Assembly: GCA_016286535.1 (NCBI GenBank)
Contig: JAEESZ010000014.1
Span: forward strand, 1-55,137
Length of the DNA: 55,137 nt
Source: Treponema sp.
GTDB taxonomy: Bacteria > Spirochaetota > Spirochaetia > Treponematales > Treponemataceae
Reading direction: 5' to 3'
Shown: piece by piece, positions 15,062 through 24,847 of the stretch
How the letters are laid out: each line of letters begins with the position of its first letter
Position numbering within the stretch: position 1 is the stretch's first letter
Position numbers and translations under genes: made by a program
The notes under the pieces: model-generated
What the model was told of the DNA's origin: nothing
The model's input: the letters and a program-made list of their open reading frames with translations, nothing else
The model's database searches: none

Positions 15062-18000
15062 ATGAAGAGAGTAATTTTTCTGTTTTCATTTTTTGTATTA
15101 TTAAATAGTCTTTTTTGTCACAGTAATTTTTTTGATAATTATGTTTATCAGTCATGGAATGCCTTTGGCTCTCTGAATGGAACCACCGCCACAGATATTA
15201 TTCAAACCCGGGACGGCTACATTAACATTGGAACCTACGAGGGGCTTGCCCGTTTTGACGGCGTCAACTTTACAACTCATAAACGTTCTTCCAGCAATGA
15301 TCTGGCCTTCGTTTCTGTCCGTACAATTCTTGAAGATTCCCAGGGAACTCTATGGATTGGTTCGAACGATGAAGGTCTTCAGAAAATCAATAAAGAAGGA
15401 AAAAAACTTTATACAACACAGAATGGTTTGCCTAATAATTCCATAAGGGCTCTGGCAGAAGACAGGGCCGGAAATATCTGGGTTGGAACCGCAAGCGGTG
15501 TTGTTTATATCACCAGAAGCGGACATATGATTAGCCCTCAGTTTGAAGCCGGTACCATTCCAAAAGGACTTATTGTAACTTCCCTCTACTGCGATACTGC
15601 CGGCCGTATCTGGCTGCTTACTTCAAACGAAAGGGGACTTTTTGTTTTTTCAGACGGAATCTTTCGCAGTCTCAGTGAATTTGAACATCTTGGAATCTAT
15701 TTTGCCACCTGTGTGTTTCAGGATTTAAAGGGTGTTTTCTGGATTGGTCTTGGCGATGATGGTTTTTACAAGCTGAATAATGGTGTTATAGAAAAAGTTA
15801 TTTCAAATACAATTATTGACAGTGTTCCAACTTCGGGCTGTTACACAGCTTCTGACGGTTCCATCTGGTTTGGTTCAGAAGCAGGCCTTGTAGTTTATTC
15901 TGACGGACAATTCTACGAATACACAAACAGCCTTTTAAGTTCGGCAAAAATCAATAAGATTATCTGTGACAGGGAAGGAAACTACTGGCTGGCAACAGAC
16001 AGAAACGGAGTCGGAAAATTAACTCACAGTAAATTCCGTATGCTCCGTATGGATTTTTCTGTAAACAGCATTGCAGAAGATAAAGCGGGCAGAATCTGGG
16101 CTGGAAGCGATAAGGGCCTTATCTGTTACGAAAATGATATTCCTGTAGAAAATAAATTTACTGAATATACAAAAAATGTAAGAATCAGAGATGTTCATGT
16201 TACAAAGGGTGGTGATATTCTTGTAAGCTGCTATACAAAATATGGACAGCTCAGATATGACGGAAATAAGATTGAAAGCTGGACGACAGACAAGGGGCTT
16301 GCCGGAAATAAGGTCAGGGTTGCTATAGAAACTTCGAATGGAGACCTGTGCGTTGGTACAACCACCGGACTTTCCTTTATTCATAAAGACGGAAGTATAA
16401 AAAATCTTAAGCAGGACCAGGGGCTGGAAAATGAATATGTTATGGCCCTTTACCAGGATTCAAATGGAATTGTCTGGGTTGGAACCGACGGCGGCGGAGT
16501 TTATCTTATAAAGGATGAAGAAATTTATTCCTGCATTACTTCTGAAGATGGACTTGCCGGTAACGTTATATTTAAAATCACTCAGAACTCGGACGGCGCT
16601 TACTGGATTTGCAGCGGAAGCGGTATAACCCGCTGTCCTAATTTTGACAGCCTTACAAAAAAGCCGGAAGTTTTTGAAAATATTAATTCAGATAAGGGTA
16701 TAGAAACAGATGCCGTTTTCCAGATTCTTGTAGATAATTCAAATAATGTATGGATGACAAGTAATCATGGAATTTCTTCTGCAAGCTTCCCTCAGATGCT
16801 TGCTACAGCCGAAGGAAAAAACGGAGATATAAGCGTAAAATTCTACAATAAAAATGATGGTCTTGATTCTAATGGACCAACTTCTACGGCAAAAAGTTTA
16901 ATTGACCGTTTTGGAAGAATCTGGTTTACCATGGTAGATGGTATTGCAATTTATGATCCTGTAAAGATTCAGGAAACTTCTATAATGCCTCTGGTTCAGA
17001 TAGAAAAAGTTGTTGTAGATAACACGACCCTGGTGGACAATAATCTTTACACTTATGATGAAAGCTCTATCATTCTGCGCCCGGGAACCAAGAGGGTTGA
17101 TATTACCTATACCGGTATCAGTTTTGATGCTCCTGAGAGAATCCTCTTTACCCACAGACTTACAAACTTTGAAGATGAATTCAGCCGTCCTTCCCCGGCA
17201 AGAACAATGTCTTATACAAACTTAAGGCCGGGAAAACATATCTTCCTGGTAAACGCCATAAACGGAGAAGGACTTTATTCCCTGCAGTCAGAAACCGTTT
17301 TGTTTGTACAAAAGCCATATATCTATCAGATGCCGGTTTTCTGGATTATCATAGCCTTTATAGTTTTTGGAACAGTTACCATGTTCTTCTATTTAAAACA
17401 AAGGGCCATTAAGCAGGAAAACCTGCGCCTTGAGTATATGGTAAGACAGCGAACTGCAGAATTAAATCTTGAAAAAGAAAAATCTGATGAACTTTTAAGG
17501 GCCATCCTTCCTGCAGAAATTGCCCTTGAATTAAAAAGCGGCATTCATTCAATCGGTCAAAACTTTGATGATGCAACTGTTTTATTTTCTGATATTGTAG
17601 GTTTTACCCAGACATCAAGTTCCTATAGTGCAGAAGAAATTGTAGATGCTCTCAACGATTTGTTTGTACTTTTTGATAAGAGGGCTCAAAGGTCCGGGGT
17701 AGAAAAAATCAAAACAATTGGAGATGCTTATATGGCAACCTGCGGTCTTCCAACTCCAAACGAAAAACATGCCTATGTTATGCTGGAATTTGCCAAAGGA
17801 ATGCTGGAAGATTTACAGACCTACAATAAAACTGCAAAAATTCCATTTAATATCCGTATAGGTTTGAATTCGGGGCCGGTTGCGGCTGGTGTAATTGGCC
17901 GTACAAAGTTTATTTATGATGTATGGGGAAATACTGTAAATGTTGCAAGCAGAATGGAAACTGCGGCTAACCCCGGCGGAATAAAAATTTCTCAGACGGT

Positions 18001-18097
18001 TTATGACCATCTTAAAGACAGTGATTTTAAATTTAGTGAACCAATCGAATGCCTTATAAAGGGTAAAGGTATGATGATTACTTATGATGTACTATAA
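15062..18097 (+). CDS. Beta-propeller sensor fused to class III adenylyl cyclase
   Basis: 1011 residues: signal peptide (1-20); a long extracytoplasmic part of repeated two-component-regulator propeller units (about 25-640; recurring patterns of the type G.IWVGT..GL); a Y_Y_Y domain (about 680-740); one membrane helix (about 757-778); a short coiled segment; and a cyclase homology domain (about 833-1011). The cyclase keeps both metal aspartates (FSDIVGFT and TIGDAYM), the adenine-selecting Lys (EKIKT) and Asp (YDVWG), and the transition-state NxxxR (NVASR), so it should make cAMP. Propeller-Y_Y_Y sensors are usually fused to histidine kinases; here the output is a cyclase. The next gene, 15 bases on, is a UrtA-like lipoprotein, a likely ligand-binding partner. 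Confidence 0.9.
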   Translation: MKRVIFLFSFFVLLNSLFCHSNFFDNYVYQSWNAFGSLNGTTATDIIQTRDGYINIGTYEGLARFDGVNFTTHKRSSSNDLAFVSVRTILEDSQGTLWIGSNDEGLQKINKEGKKLYTTQNGLPNNSIRALAEDRAGNIWVGTASGVVYITRSGHMISPQFEAGTIPKGLIVTSLYCDTAGRIWLLTSNERGLFVFSDGIFRSLSEFEHLGIYFATCVFQDLKGVFWIGLGDDGFYKLNNGVIEKVISNTIIDSVPTSGCYTASDGSIWFGSEAGLVVYSDGQFYEYTNSLLSSAKINKIICDREGNYWLATDRNGVGKLTHSKFRMLRMDFSVNSIAEDKAGRIWAGSDKGLICYENDIPVENKFTEYTKNVRIRDVHVTKGGDILVSCYTKYGQLRYDGNKIESWTTDKGLAGNKVRVAIETSNGDLCVGTTTGLSFIHKDGSIKNLKQDQGLENEYVMALYQDSNGIVWVGTDGGGVYLIKDEEIYSCITSEDGLAGNVIFKITQNSDGAYWICSGSGITRCPNFDSLTKKPEVFENINSDKGIETDAVFQILVDNSNNVWMTSNHGISSASFPQMLATAEGKNGDISVKFYNKNDGLDSNGPTSTAKSLIDRFGRIWFTMVDGIAIYDPVKIQETSIMPLVQIEKVVVDNTTLVDNNLYTYDESSIILRPGTKRVDITYTGISFDAPERILFTHRLTNFEDEFSRPSPARTMSYTNLRPGKHIFLVNAINGEGLYSLQSETVLFVQKPYIYQMPVFWIIIAFIVFGTVTMFFYLKQRAIKQENLRLEYMVRQRTAELNLEKEKSDELLRAILPAEIALELKSGIHSIGQNFDDATVLFSDIVGFTQTSSSYSAEEIVDALNDLFVLFDKRAQRSGVEKIKTIGDAYMATCGLPTPNEKHAYVMLEFAKGMLEDLQTYNKTAKIPFNIRIGLNSGPVAAGVIGRTKFIYDVWGNTVNVASRMETAANPGGIKISQTVYDHLKDSDFKFSEPIECLIKGKGMMITYDVL

Positions 18098-18112
18098 AAA
18101 CTGGAGATGAAA

Positions 18113-19303
18113 ATGAAGAAATCTTTTTATTGTGTGCTTATTCTTATATCTGCATTACTTTTTCTTACAGGCTGTAAAAAGAAGGAGAGTAAAGTTGTAA
18201 AGGTTGGTTTACTGCATTCTTTAACTGGAACTATGGCTATAAGCGAAATACCTTTACGCGATTCAGAACTTCTTGCCATAAAAGAAATAAATGAAGCCGG
18301 CGGGGTTCTCGGTAAACAGATAAAGGCTGTAGAAGAGGATGGAGAAAGTGATCCTTCTGTTTTTGCCCTCAAGGCAAGAAAACTTTTAGAGCAGGATAAG
18401 GTTGAAACTGTGTTTGGATGCTGGACTTCTTCTTCCCGCCAGGCAGTAAAACCTGTATTCGAAGAGTTATATGGTCTTTTATGGTATCCCCTCCAGTATG
18501 AAGGAATGGAAGCAAGTCCTAATATTATGTATATGGGGGCTTCCCCTAACCAGCAGGTTGTTCCCGCAATAGATTATTGTGCCGAAAGCTTTGGTAAAAA
18601 AATGTACCTGCTTGGCAGTGATTATATCTTCCCTAAAACTGCAAACAGCATTATTAAGGCCCAGCTGGCGAATCTTAATGGCCAGTGCGTTGGAGAACAG
18701 TATGTTCCAATGGGACACGCTGACTTTTCAGAAATTGTAAAAGAGATTATTAATCAGAAACCTGATGTTATTATAAACACCCTTAATGGAGATTCTAATA
18801 TTGCCTTTTTTAAGGCTCTGGCAGCAGCTGGAATTACTTCGGAAAAGATTCCTGTAATGAGTTTTTCTATTTCGGAAGAAGAGGTTTCAAAAATCGGTTC
18901 AGAACTTTTAAAGGGAAATCTGCTGGCCTGGAATTATTTTCAGACAACAGATACAGACTTGAACAGGAAATTTGTTTCAGATTATAAAAGCGAGTATGGG
19001 AATGACCGCGTAACCGGAGACCCTATTGAAGCGGCCTACATTGCAGTTCATATGTGGGCAAAGGCCTGCGAAAAAGCCGGTTCATTTGATGTTGAAGAAA
19101 TAAGAATGGCTTCTAAGGGGCTGTCTTATGAGGCACCGGAAGGAACTGTTACAGTTGACGGTACAAATCAGCATCTGTATAAAGCTGTCCGCATTGGAAA
19201 AATAAATGAAAAAGGTCTTGTTGACGAAATCTGGTCTACCGAAAGTGCAATAAAACCTGATCCATATTTAAGTACTTACGCCTGGGCAAGAGGCCTTAAA
19301 TAA
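18113..19303 (+). CDS. UrtA-like urea/short-chain-amide binding lipoprotein (orphan)
   Basis: 396 residues from the ATG at 18113, chosen because GGAG is six bases upstream; the ATG at 18107 abuts that site. Signal peptide with lipobox LTGC. The mature part is a type I periplasmic-binding fold very close to UrtA: LLHSLTGTMAISE, FGCWTSSSRQAV, the LLWYPLQYEG segment and APEGTVTVD at the end. UrtA normally feeds a urea ABC transporter, but no permease or ATPase gene is near. It follows the propeller-cyclase gene by 15 bases, so I infer it presents a ligand to that sensor. Ligand identity (urea, amide or other) is not proven. Confidence 0.88.
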   Translation: MKKSFYCVLILISALLFLTGCKKKESKVVKVGLLHSLTGTMAISEIPLRDSELLAIKEINEAGGVLGKQIKAVEEDGESDPSVFALKARKLLEQDKVETVFGCWTSSSRQAVKPVFEELYGLLWYPLQYEGMEASPNIMYMGASPNQQVVPAIDYCAESFGKKMYLLGSDYIFPKTANSIIKAQLANLNGQCVGEQYVPMGHADFSEIVKEIINQKPDVIINTLNGDSNIAFFKALAAAGITSEKIPVMSFSISEEEVSKIGSELLKGNLLAWNYFQTTDTDLNRKFVSDYKSEYGNDRVTGDPIEAAYIAVHMWAKACEKAGSFDVEEIRMASKGLSYEAPEGTVTVDGTNQHLYKAVRIGKINEKGLVDEIWSTESAIKPDPYLSTYAWARGLK

Positions 19304-19352
19304 GTAAACTTCTCTAAAAAACACAGTGATTTTTCCTCCAAAGAATTTGCCG

Positions 19353-19402
19353 CAAAATTTTTAAAAATTTTGTTGACGATTATTAGTCTAAATTAGTAAT
19401 TT
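19353..19402 (+). promoter_or_regulatory. grpE-dnaK-dnaJ promoter with an adjoining 20-bp palindrome
   Basis: CAAAATTTTTAAAAATTTTG (19353-19372) is a perfect 20-bp palindrome immediately followed by TTGACG (19373-19378); a TAATTT -10 candidate lies at 19397-19402 after an 18-base spacer. The palindrome overlaps the upstream edge of the promoter and could be an operator or an UP-like element. No CIRCE element (TTAGCACTC-N9-GAGTGCTAA) is present. Confidence 0.5.
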
Positions 19403-19443
19403 TAAAAGTGCTGATAAATTATTTTTATTAAGGATAAAGAAGA

Positions 19444-20070
19444 ATGGTTGAAGAAAACCAGAATGAAAACGTGAATGTAGAAGATCAGAATTCTCAGGCA
19501 GAAACAGAAGCTAAAGAAGCTGAAGAAAGTCAGGTTGAAGAAGATAAATCTGAAGACCAGACAACAGAACAGCCTGAAGAAGAAAAAGAACCTTCACTTG
19601 AAGAAAAAATTGCTGCATTGGAAAAAGAAAATGCAGACTTAAAGGATCAGCTTTTACGACGTGCTGCAGATTTTGACAATTATCGTAAAAGAATGATTAA
19701 AGAAAAGGCTGAAACAGCAGAGTATGCAAATGAAAATCTTTTAGGAGATCTTTTAGACAGCCTTGATAATTTTGACCGCACTGTGGATGCTGCTGCTAAC
19801 GCAACAGATGCAAAGGCAATTGCAGACGGTGTAAAAATGATTAACACAAGCCTTGTAAAAATGCTTGAAGATAAGTATGGGCTTGTAAGCTACGGTCAGG
19901 AAGGAGATGAATTTAATCCTGATGAACACGAAGCAATTGGCCGTATGGAAGATGAAAATGCAGAATCGGAAACTCTGGCTCAGGTTTACTTAAAAGGCTA
20001 CAAGCTTAAAGACAGAGTTATTCGTCATGCAAAGGTAATGGTAAAAGTACCTGCTCAGCCTAAAAATTAG
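19444..20070 (+). CDS. grpE: GrpE, nucleotide-exchange factor for DnaK
   Basis: Releases ADP from DnaK so that it can let go of its substrate. 208 residues: a strongly acidic, Glu/Gln-rich, disordered N-terminus (about 1-50), a long coiled coil (about 50-110, with LLRRAADFDNYRKRM typical of GrpE) and the C-terminal beta-wing (GYKLKDRVIRHAKVMV). AAGGATAAAG lies upstream of the ATG. First gene of grpE-dnaK-dnaJ. hrcA, often next to grpE, is absent. Confidence 0.95.
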   Translation: MVEENQNENVNVEDQNSQAETEAKEAEESQVEEDKSEDQTTEQPEEEKEPSLEEKIAALEKENADLKDQLLRRAADFDNYRKRMIKEKAETAEYANENLLGDLLDSLDNFDRTVDAAANATDAKAIADGVKMINTSLVKMLEDKYGLVSYGQEGDEFNPDEHEAIGRMEDENAESETLAQVYLKGYKLKDRVIRHAKVMVKVPAQPKN

Positions 20071-20133
20071 GCTTAAAAAAAGGAAAAAATTATAAAAGCC
20101 GGGTAGTGTAATACCTGGAAGGATAGCGCAATT

Positions 20134-22092
20134 ATGGGAAAGATTATTGGTATTGATTTAGGAACAACAAACTCTTGTGTTGCCGTAATGGAAAACGGCG
20201 AACCAGTTGTAATTCAGAATTCGGAAGGTGGACGAACAACTCCATCTATTGTTGGTTTTACTTCAAAGGGCGACAGAATTGTAGGTAGCCCTGCAAAGAA
20301 CCAGATGGTAACAAACCCAAAAAATACAGTTTATTCTGTAAAACGTCTTATTGGACACAGATTCAGCGAACTTCAGGGAGAAGCAACAAAACTCCCTTAC
20401 ACAGTAATTGATAACGGTTCAGACTGCCGTGTAGAAGTAGAAGAAAACGGAGCTAAAAAACAGTACTCTCCACAGGAAATTTCTGCTTTCATCTTACAGA
20501 AAATGAAGAAAACTGCAGAAGATTATCTTGGACAGGAAGTTACAGAAGCTGTTATTACAGTTCCAGCTTACTTTAATGATGCTCAGCGTCAGGCTACAAA
20601 AGATGCAGGTAAAATTGCAGGTCTTGATGTAAAACGAATCATCAACGAACCTACAGCTGCTTCTCTTGCTTTCGGATTCAAACAGGATCAGGACCAGGAA
20701 AAAACTATTGCAGTTTATGACCTTGGTGGTGGTACTTTCGATATTTCTATTCTTGAACTTGGTGACGGTGTTTTCGAAGTAAAATCTACAAATGGTGATA
20801 CACACCTTGGTGGAGATGACTGGGACCGTGTAATTTCTAACTGGCTTATTGACGAGTTCAAAAAAGATACAGGAATTGATCTTTCTAAAGATCCAATGGC
20901 TATGCAGCGTTTACGCGAAGCCGCAGAAAATGCAAAAATCTCTTTGTCTAACCAGACAACTACAGATATCAACCTTCCATTCATTACAGCTGATGCCACA
21001 GGTCCAAAACACCTTCAGAAGTCTTTGACTCGTGCTCAGTTTGAACAGATGACAGATTCTTTATTCGAAAGAACAAAGGAACCTTGCCGCAAGGCTCTTG
21101 CAGATGCAGGAATTACAGCAGACAAGATTGATGAAGTTCTTCTTGTTGGTGGTTCTTCACGTATGCCAAAAGTTCAGGATGTTGTAAAACAGATTTTCGG
21201 TAAGGAAGGAAGCCGTGCAGTAAACCCAGATGAAGCAGTTGCAATTGGTGCTGCAATTCAGGGTGGTGTACTTGGTGGAGACGTAAAAGACGTTCTTCTT
21301 CTTGATGTAACTCCTCTTTCACTTGGTATTGAAACAATGGGTGGTGTAATGACAAAACTTATTGCCCGCAATACAACAATTCCTACAAAGAAGAGCCAGG
21401 TATTCTCTACTGCTGCTGATGGCCAGACTGCAGTTTCTATTCACGTACTTCAGGGTGAACGCGAAATGGCTGATCAGAACCGTACACTTGGACGCTTCGA
21501 CTTAACTGATATTCCTGCAGCTCCACGTGGAGTTCCACAGATTGAAGTTACTTTTGATATCGATGCTAACGGTATTGTTCACGTATCTGCAAAGGATCTT
21601 GGAACAGGAAAAGAACAGCATATTCAGATTACTTCTTCTTCTGGTTTAAGCGAAGAAGAAATCAATAAGATGGTAAAAGATGCAGAAGCTAATGCCGCTG
21701 CAGATAAAGCAAAACGCGAAAGTGTTGATGCTAAAAACGAAGCAGACAGCCTGATTTATGCAACAGAAAAATCTATTAAAGATCTTGGCGACAAGGTTGA
21801 TGCTGCAGAAAAACAGAAGGTTGAAGATGCTGTAGCAGCCCTTAAACAGGCTTTACAGAGCGACAATGTTTCTGATATTAAGGCTAAAACAGAAGCTTTA
21901 AAACAGGCATCTTACAAAATTGCTGAAGAATTATATAAACAGCAGGGTGCTCAGGCAGGCGCACAGGGAGCAGGTCCAGACATGGGTGCTGCAGGTGCAA
22001 ATGCAAATGCTAATACTTCAGATTCATCAAAAGGCGGCTTTGATAAAGGCAATGCTGATGATGTAGAATATGAAGTTAAGGATGAAAAATAA
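20134..22092 (+). CDS. dnaK: DnaK, Hsp70 chaperone
   Basis: ATP-driven chaperone of the cytoplasm. 652 residues, full length: ATPase domain with [15 protein letters not shown] near the start, the [11 protein letters not shown] phosphate loop near 198 and the [11 protein letters not shown] segment; substrate-binding domain from about 390; helical lid and a C-terminal tail ending in EVKDEK after an Ala/Gly/Asn/Gln-rich stretch (about 608-635). GGAAGGATAG precedes the ATG. It lies between grpE (63 bases upstream) and dnaJ (125 bases downstream, with hairpins between). Confidence 0.98.
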   Translation: MGKIIGIDLGTTNSCVAVMENGEPVVIQNSEGGRTTPSIVGFTSKGDRIVGSPAKNQMVTNPKNTVYSVKRLIGHRFSELQGEATKLPYTVIDNGSDCRVEVEENGAKKQYSPQEISAFILQKMKKTAEDYLGQEVTEAVITVPAYFNDAQRQATKDAGKIAGLDVKRIINEPTAASLAFGFKQDQDQEKTIAVYDLGGGTFDISILELGDGVFEVKSTNGDTHLGGDDWDRVISNWLIDEFKKDTGIDLSKDPMAMQRLREAAENAKISLSNQTTTDINLPFITADATGPKHLQKSLTRAQFEQMTDSLFERTKEPCRKALADAGITADKIDEVLLVGGSSRMPKVQDVVKQIFGKEGSRAVNPDEAVAIGAAIQGGVLGGDVKDVLLLDVTPLSLGIETMGGVMTKLIARNTTIPTKKSQVFSTAADGQTAVSIHVLQGEREMADQNRTLGRFDLTDIPAAPRGVPQIEVTFDIDANGIVHVSAKDLGTGKEQHIQITSSSGLSEEEINKMVKDAEANAAADKAKRESVDAKNEADSLIYATEKSIKDLGDKVDAAEKQKVEDAVAALKQALQSDNVSDIKAKTEALKQASYKIAEELYKQQGAQAGAQGAGPDMGAAGANANANTSDSSKGGFDKGNADDVEYEVKDEK

Positions 22093-22116
22093 AGCCTAAA
22101 ATCGAAAATCCGTTAA

Positions 22117-22144
22117 AAACCGGGCTGCGACAGCGGGCCGGTTT
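22117..22144 (+). repeat. GC-rich hairpin downstream of dnaK
   Basis: AAACCGG (22117-22123) pairs with CCGGTTT (22138-22144) and the inside continues with GCTG/CAGC around a CGA loop, leaving a GGG bulge on the 3' side. It stands out in AT-rich DNA. No T-tract follows, so it is more likely an mRNA-stabilising or processing hairpin than a terminator. Confidence 0.6.
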
Positions 22145-22160
22145 AGGATTATCGAAAGAA

Positions 22161-22198
22161 CGGCTCAAGCGGCGAGACTATGCGAGCCGCAATTTTTT
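22161..22198 (+). terminator. Terminator-like hairpin between dnaK and dnaJ
   Basis: CGGCTC (22161-22166) and GAGCCG (22184-22189) form a stem, followed by a run of seven T from 22193. It probably ends or reduces dnaK transcripts before dnaJ, making dnaJ expression lower or separately started. Confidence 0.5.
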
Positions 22199-22217
22199 TA
22201 TTATTGGATAAATTATC

Positions 22218-23348
22218 ATGGCAAAGCGCGATTATTACGAAGTATTAGGTGTTGAAAAATCGGCAGATCAGGAAGCTATAAAAAAAGCTTACCGAAAACT
22301 GGCCGTAAAATATCATCCGGACAGAAACCCTGGTGATAAAGAAGCTGAAGAAAAATTTAAGGAGGCTACAGAAGCCTACGAAGTTCTTTCTGATGAACAG
22401 AAACGTCCTATTTACGATCAGTATGGTTTTGCCGGCCTTGAAGGTATGGGAGGCGGCGGTGCCGGAGGATACTCTCATGCCTTCCACGATTTCTCTGACT
22501 TATTCGGAGGAATGGGTGGCGGAATGGGAGATATTTTTGAAAGTATCTTCGGCGGCGGTTTTGGCGGCTCTTCTTCAAGAAGGGGAGGCCCTGAAGCCGG
22601 TGCAAGTCTCCGCTACGACCTTAACCTTTCTTTCAAAGACGCAGTATATGGAACAAGTACAGAAATCCACTTCAGACATCGCGAAAAGTGTGAAGCTTGT
22701 AATGGTTCCGGTGCTGCTGCAGGTGCAAGCAAAAAAACTTGTCCAACCTGTAATGGTGTTGGTCAGGTAAGACAGGGAAACGGCTTCTTTACAATTCAGC
22801 AGACCTGTCCAACCTGTAGAGGAAAGGGAACCATAATTGACCATCCATGCAGCAGTTGTAGAGGAACTGGTCTGCAGGAAAAAAATAAACAGATGTCATT
22901 AAAAATACCTGCCGGCGTAGACACTGGTAAAAGAATTATTATTCGCGGGCAGGGCGATGCGGGAGAGAATGGAGGTCCTTCTGGCGACCTGGTAATTGTT
23001 TTACATGTAGCCGATCATCCTAATTTTCAGCGTCAGGATAATGATTTGTTCTGTGCAATCCCGGTTTCAATGTCTCAGGCAGCCCTTGGCTGCGAAGTTA
23101 CAATAACCGCTCTTGATAACAAAAAACTGACAATAAAAATTCCAGAAGGAACCCCAAACGGAAAAATGCTTCGTATAAAAGGCGAAGGTGTGCCTGTTTC
23201 AGGTTCAAGCCGCAAGGGAGACTTGTATGTTGAAGTTTCTGTCCAGATACCTACAAAGCTTTCTTCTAAACAGAAAGACCTGTTAAAGCAGTATATGGAA
23301 CTGGAAAATCCAACAACAGAGCCTAAACTGGTAGACCTTACAAAATAG
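22218..23348 (+). CDS. dnaJ: DnaJ, Hsp40 co-chaperone
   Basis: Stimulates DnaK ATPase and delivers substrates. 376 residues: J domain (about 1-70) with the HPD motif in YHPDRNPGD; a Gly/Phe-rich region (about 75-120); a zinc-binding domain with four CxxCxGxG-type repeats ([32 protein letters not shown]); and the C-terminal substrate domains. The ribosome site is weak. A terminator-like hairpin separates it from dnaK, so its expression may be partly uncoupled. Confidence 0.97.
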   Translation: MAKRDYYEVLGVEKSADQEAIKKAYRKLAVKYHPDRNPGDKEAEEKFKEATEAYEVLSDEQKRPIYDQYGFAGLEGMGGGGAGGYSHAFHDFSDLFGGMGGGMGDIFESIFGGGFGGSSSRRGGPEAGASLRYDLNLSFKDAVYGTSTEIHFRHREKCEACNGSGAAAGASKKTCPTCNGVGQVRQGNGFFTIQQTCPTCRGKGTIIDHPCSSCRGTGLQEKNKQMSLKIPAGVDTGKRIIIRGQGDAGENGGPSGDLVIVLHVADHPNFQRQDNDLFCAIPVSMSQAALGCEVTITALDNKKLTIKIPEGTPNGKMLRIKGEGVPVSGSSRKGDLYVEVSVQIPTKLSSKQKDLLKQYMELENPTTEPKLVDLTK

Positions 23349-23373
23349 AAAATATAACTATAGCAATTAGGCT

Positions 23374-23400
23374 TAATTTTTTTTCTTTTTTCGCCGATTA
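23374..23400 (+). promoter_or_regulatory. Possible flagellar sigma (FliA/sigma-28) promoter
   Basis: TAAT (23374-23377), 15 bases, GCCGATTA (23393-23400). The -10 element differs from the sigma-28 consensus GCCGATAA at one position and the spacing is the expected one, but the -35 is one base off and sits in a T-rich run. It lies about 50 bases before the first SpoIIE phosphatase gene. Suggestive only. Confidence 0.4.
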
Positions 23401-23411
23401 TATGTTAGAAT

Positions 23412-23437
23412 AGTATAGATGTATTATCATCTATACT
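23412..23437 (+). promoter_or_regulatory. 10-bp perfect hairpin in the 5' leader of the phosphatase operon
   Basis: AGTATAGATG (23412-23421), loop TATTAT, CATCTATACT (23428-23437). The ribosome site AGGGGT begins four bases after the stem and the ATG is at 23451, so the hairpin sits where it could affect translation, or it may be an operator at DNA level. Confidence 0.5.
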
Positions 23438-23450
23438 TTCAGGGGTCACC

Positions 23451-24845
23451 ATGTACAAAACAAGAAAAAAAATTGCTTTAATTGCCATTAATGTTCTATC
23501 CATCATCTTTGTAAGTGCTATTACAATTTTGCTGATACCTGCCAGAAGAAGTTCTGATCCTTCTTTATATACATTAATTGTTGCCGGCGTAGTTATTCTT
23601 GCTACTCTTTTCTGGGGTAACAGAATTAAAAACTATGCAATTTCAAAAATCAAATCAAAAACAATCGAAACTGGTGAAACCGTATTATTAAACGAATTTA
23701 TTAACAGTATTCGTTCCTGCTATTCCCTCGAAGATTTTAACAGTGCAATTGCAGATATCCTTGAAAAACAGGGTGACTGTTCTGTTATGCTTGTAGACCG
23801 TTCTAAAAACTACATCCTTTATAACAGTCCTAACCGTGTTACAACATCGGAATATGTAAGAAACAAGCTGGACCAGTATTTTACAGATGCCTGGCGTGAT
23901 GGTTTCTTCTTTTTTGACCGTCATATTGGTGTTACTTCTAATTTTAAAAAGGCCAGAGGTTTCTTCCTTTGTTACGAGCAGCAGCATCTTTATGTATTCT
24001 GCCGCTATACAAGACTTTTTGACTTAGATGTTTACCAGCGCCTTTACGAAGAATACAAGCGTTTCGTAACCCGTACAAGAACAATTTCTACTCTGTCAGA
24101 AATTTCTGCAACAACCAAGGAATGGGAACAGTTGGCTATTACCCAGCAGTCCTTCCTGCCACAGAAAATTCCAAATATTTCAAAATTAAAGATTGCTACC
24201 TACTTCCGTCCTCTTGTAAACGTATCGGGTGACTACTTCTCAATTCTTCCAATTGACCAGAATAAAACCCTGCTTATGTTAGGAGACGTTTCGGGAAAAG
24301 GTCTTCCTGCCGCCCTTATCATGGGTCTGGTAATGAATACAGTTAAAATTATTGAAGATAAAGAAGACCTTGTTGGTGTAATTCATGCTATTGATAAAGC
24401 CATTAAAGGAATGCACCTTCAGGATAAATATACCGTATTGTTCCTGAGTGTTATTGATACAGAAAAAATGAGTATCCGCTACATAAATGCTTCCATGTCA
24501 GATCCAATTATTCTTTCACCTTCTCCTGATGGTTACAGAATTAAGCCTTTAACTTCTAATGCTTCACTTGTTGGTATTCTTGATATGGGTGATGTTACTG
24601 TTCAGGAAAAGCGCCTCTTCCGTGGTGATACAATCCTGATGGCAACTGACGGTGTTTCTGAAGTTATGGATGATGATGGAGTTGAGTTAGGTGATACTGA
24701 TATCTACAAAAAGACATTAATTGCCGGTGCCGCAAAAACACCTCAGGAATTTGTTGATGATATTGTAGATTTGATTATGAAGTATAACGGCGATAAAAAA
24801 CTGCATGATGACGTTACAATGATGATTGCAAAGGTAGGGTACTAA
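23451..24845 (+). CDS. Membrane-anchored SpoIIE/PP2C-type serine phosphatase
   Basis: 464 residues: two membrane helices (about 8-30 and 37-55), a sensor-like region (about 65-215) and a PP2C phosphatase domain (about 225-464). The metal-binding signature is present as VSGDYFS, GDVSGKGLPAALIM, ATDGVSE and DDVTMMIA. Such enzymes dephosphorylate STAS-domain anti-sigma antagonists; a STAS gene is third in the operon. The next gene starts two bases later. AGGGGT ribosome site upstream. The ligand or signal is unknown. Confidence 0.9.
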   Translation: MYKTRKKIALIAINVLSIIFVSAITILLIPARRSSDPSLYTLIVAGVVILATLFWGNRIKNYAISKIKSKTIETGETVLLNEFINSIRSCYSLEDFNSAIADILEKQGDCSVMLVDRSKNYILYNSPNRVTTSEYVRNKLDQYFTDAWRDGFFFFDRHIGVTSNFKKARGFFLCYEQQHLYVFCRYTRLFDLDVYQRLYEEYKRFVTRTRTISTLSEISATTKEWEQLAITQQSFLPQKIPNISKLKIATYFRPLVNVSGDYFSILPIDQNKTLLMLGDVSGKGLPAALIMGLVMNTVKIIEDKEDLVGVIHAIDKAIKGMHLQDKYTVLFLSVIDTEKMSIRYINASMSDPIILSPSPDGYRIKPLTSNASLVGILDMGDVTVQEKRLFRGDTILMATDGVSEVMDDDGVELGDTDIYKKTLIAGAAKTPQEFVDDIVDLIMKYNGDKKLHDDVTMMIAKVGY

Positions 24846-24847
24846 TT

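Noticed and set aside
19321..19443. CIRCE element upstream of grpE
   Set aside because: Only a fragment (AGTGCT) is seen near 19407; the paired GAGTGCTAA arm with nine-base spacing is absent.
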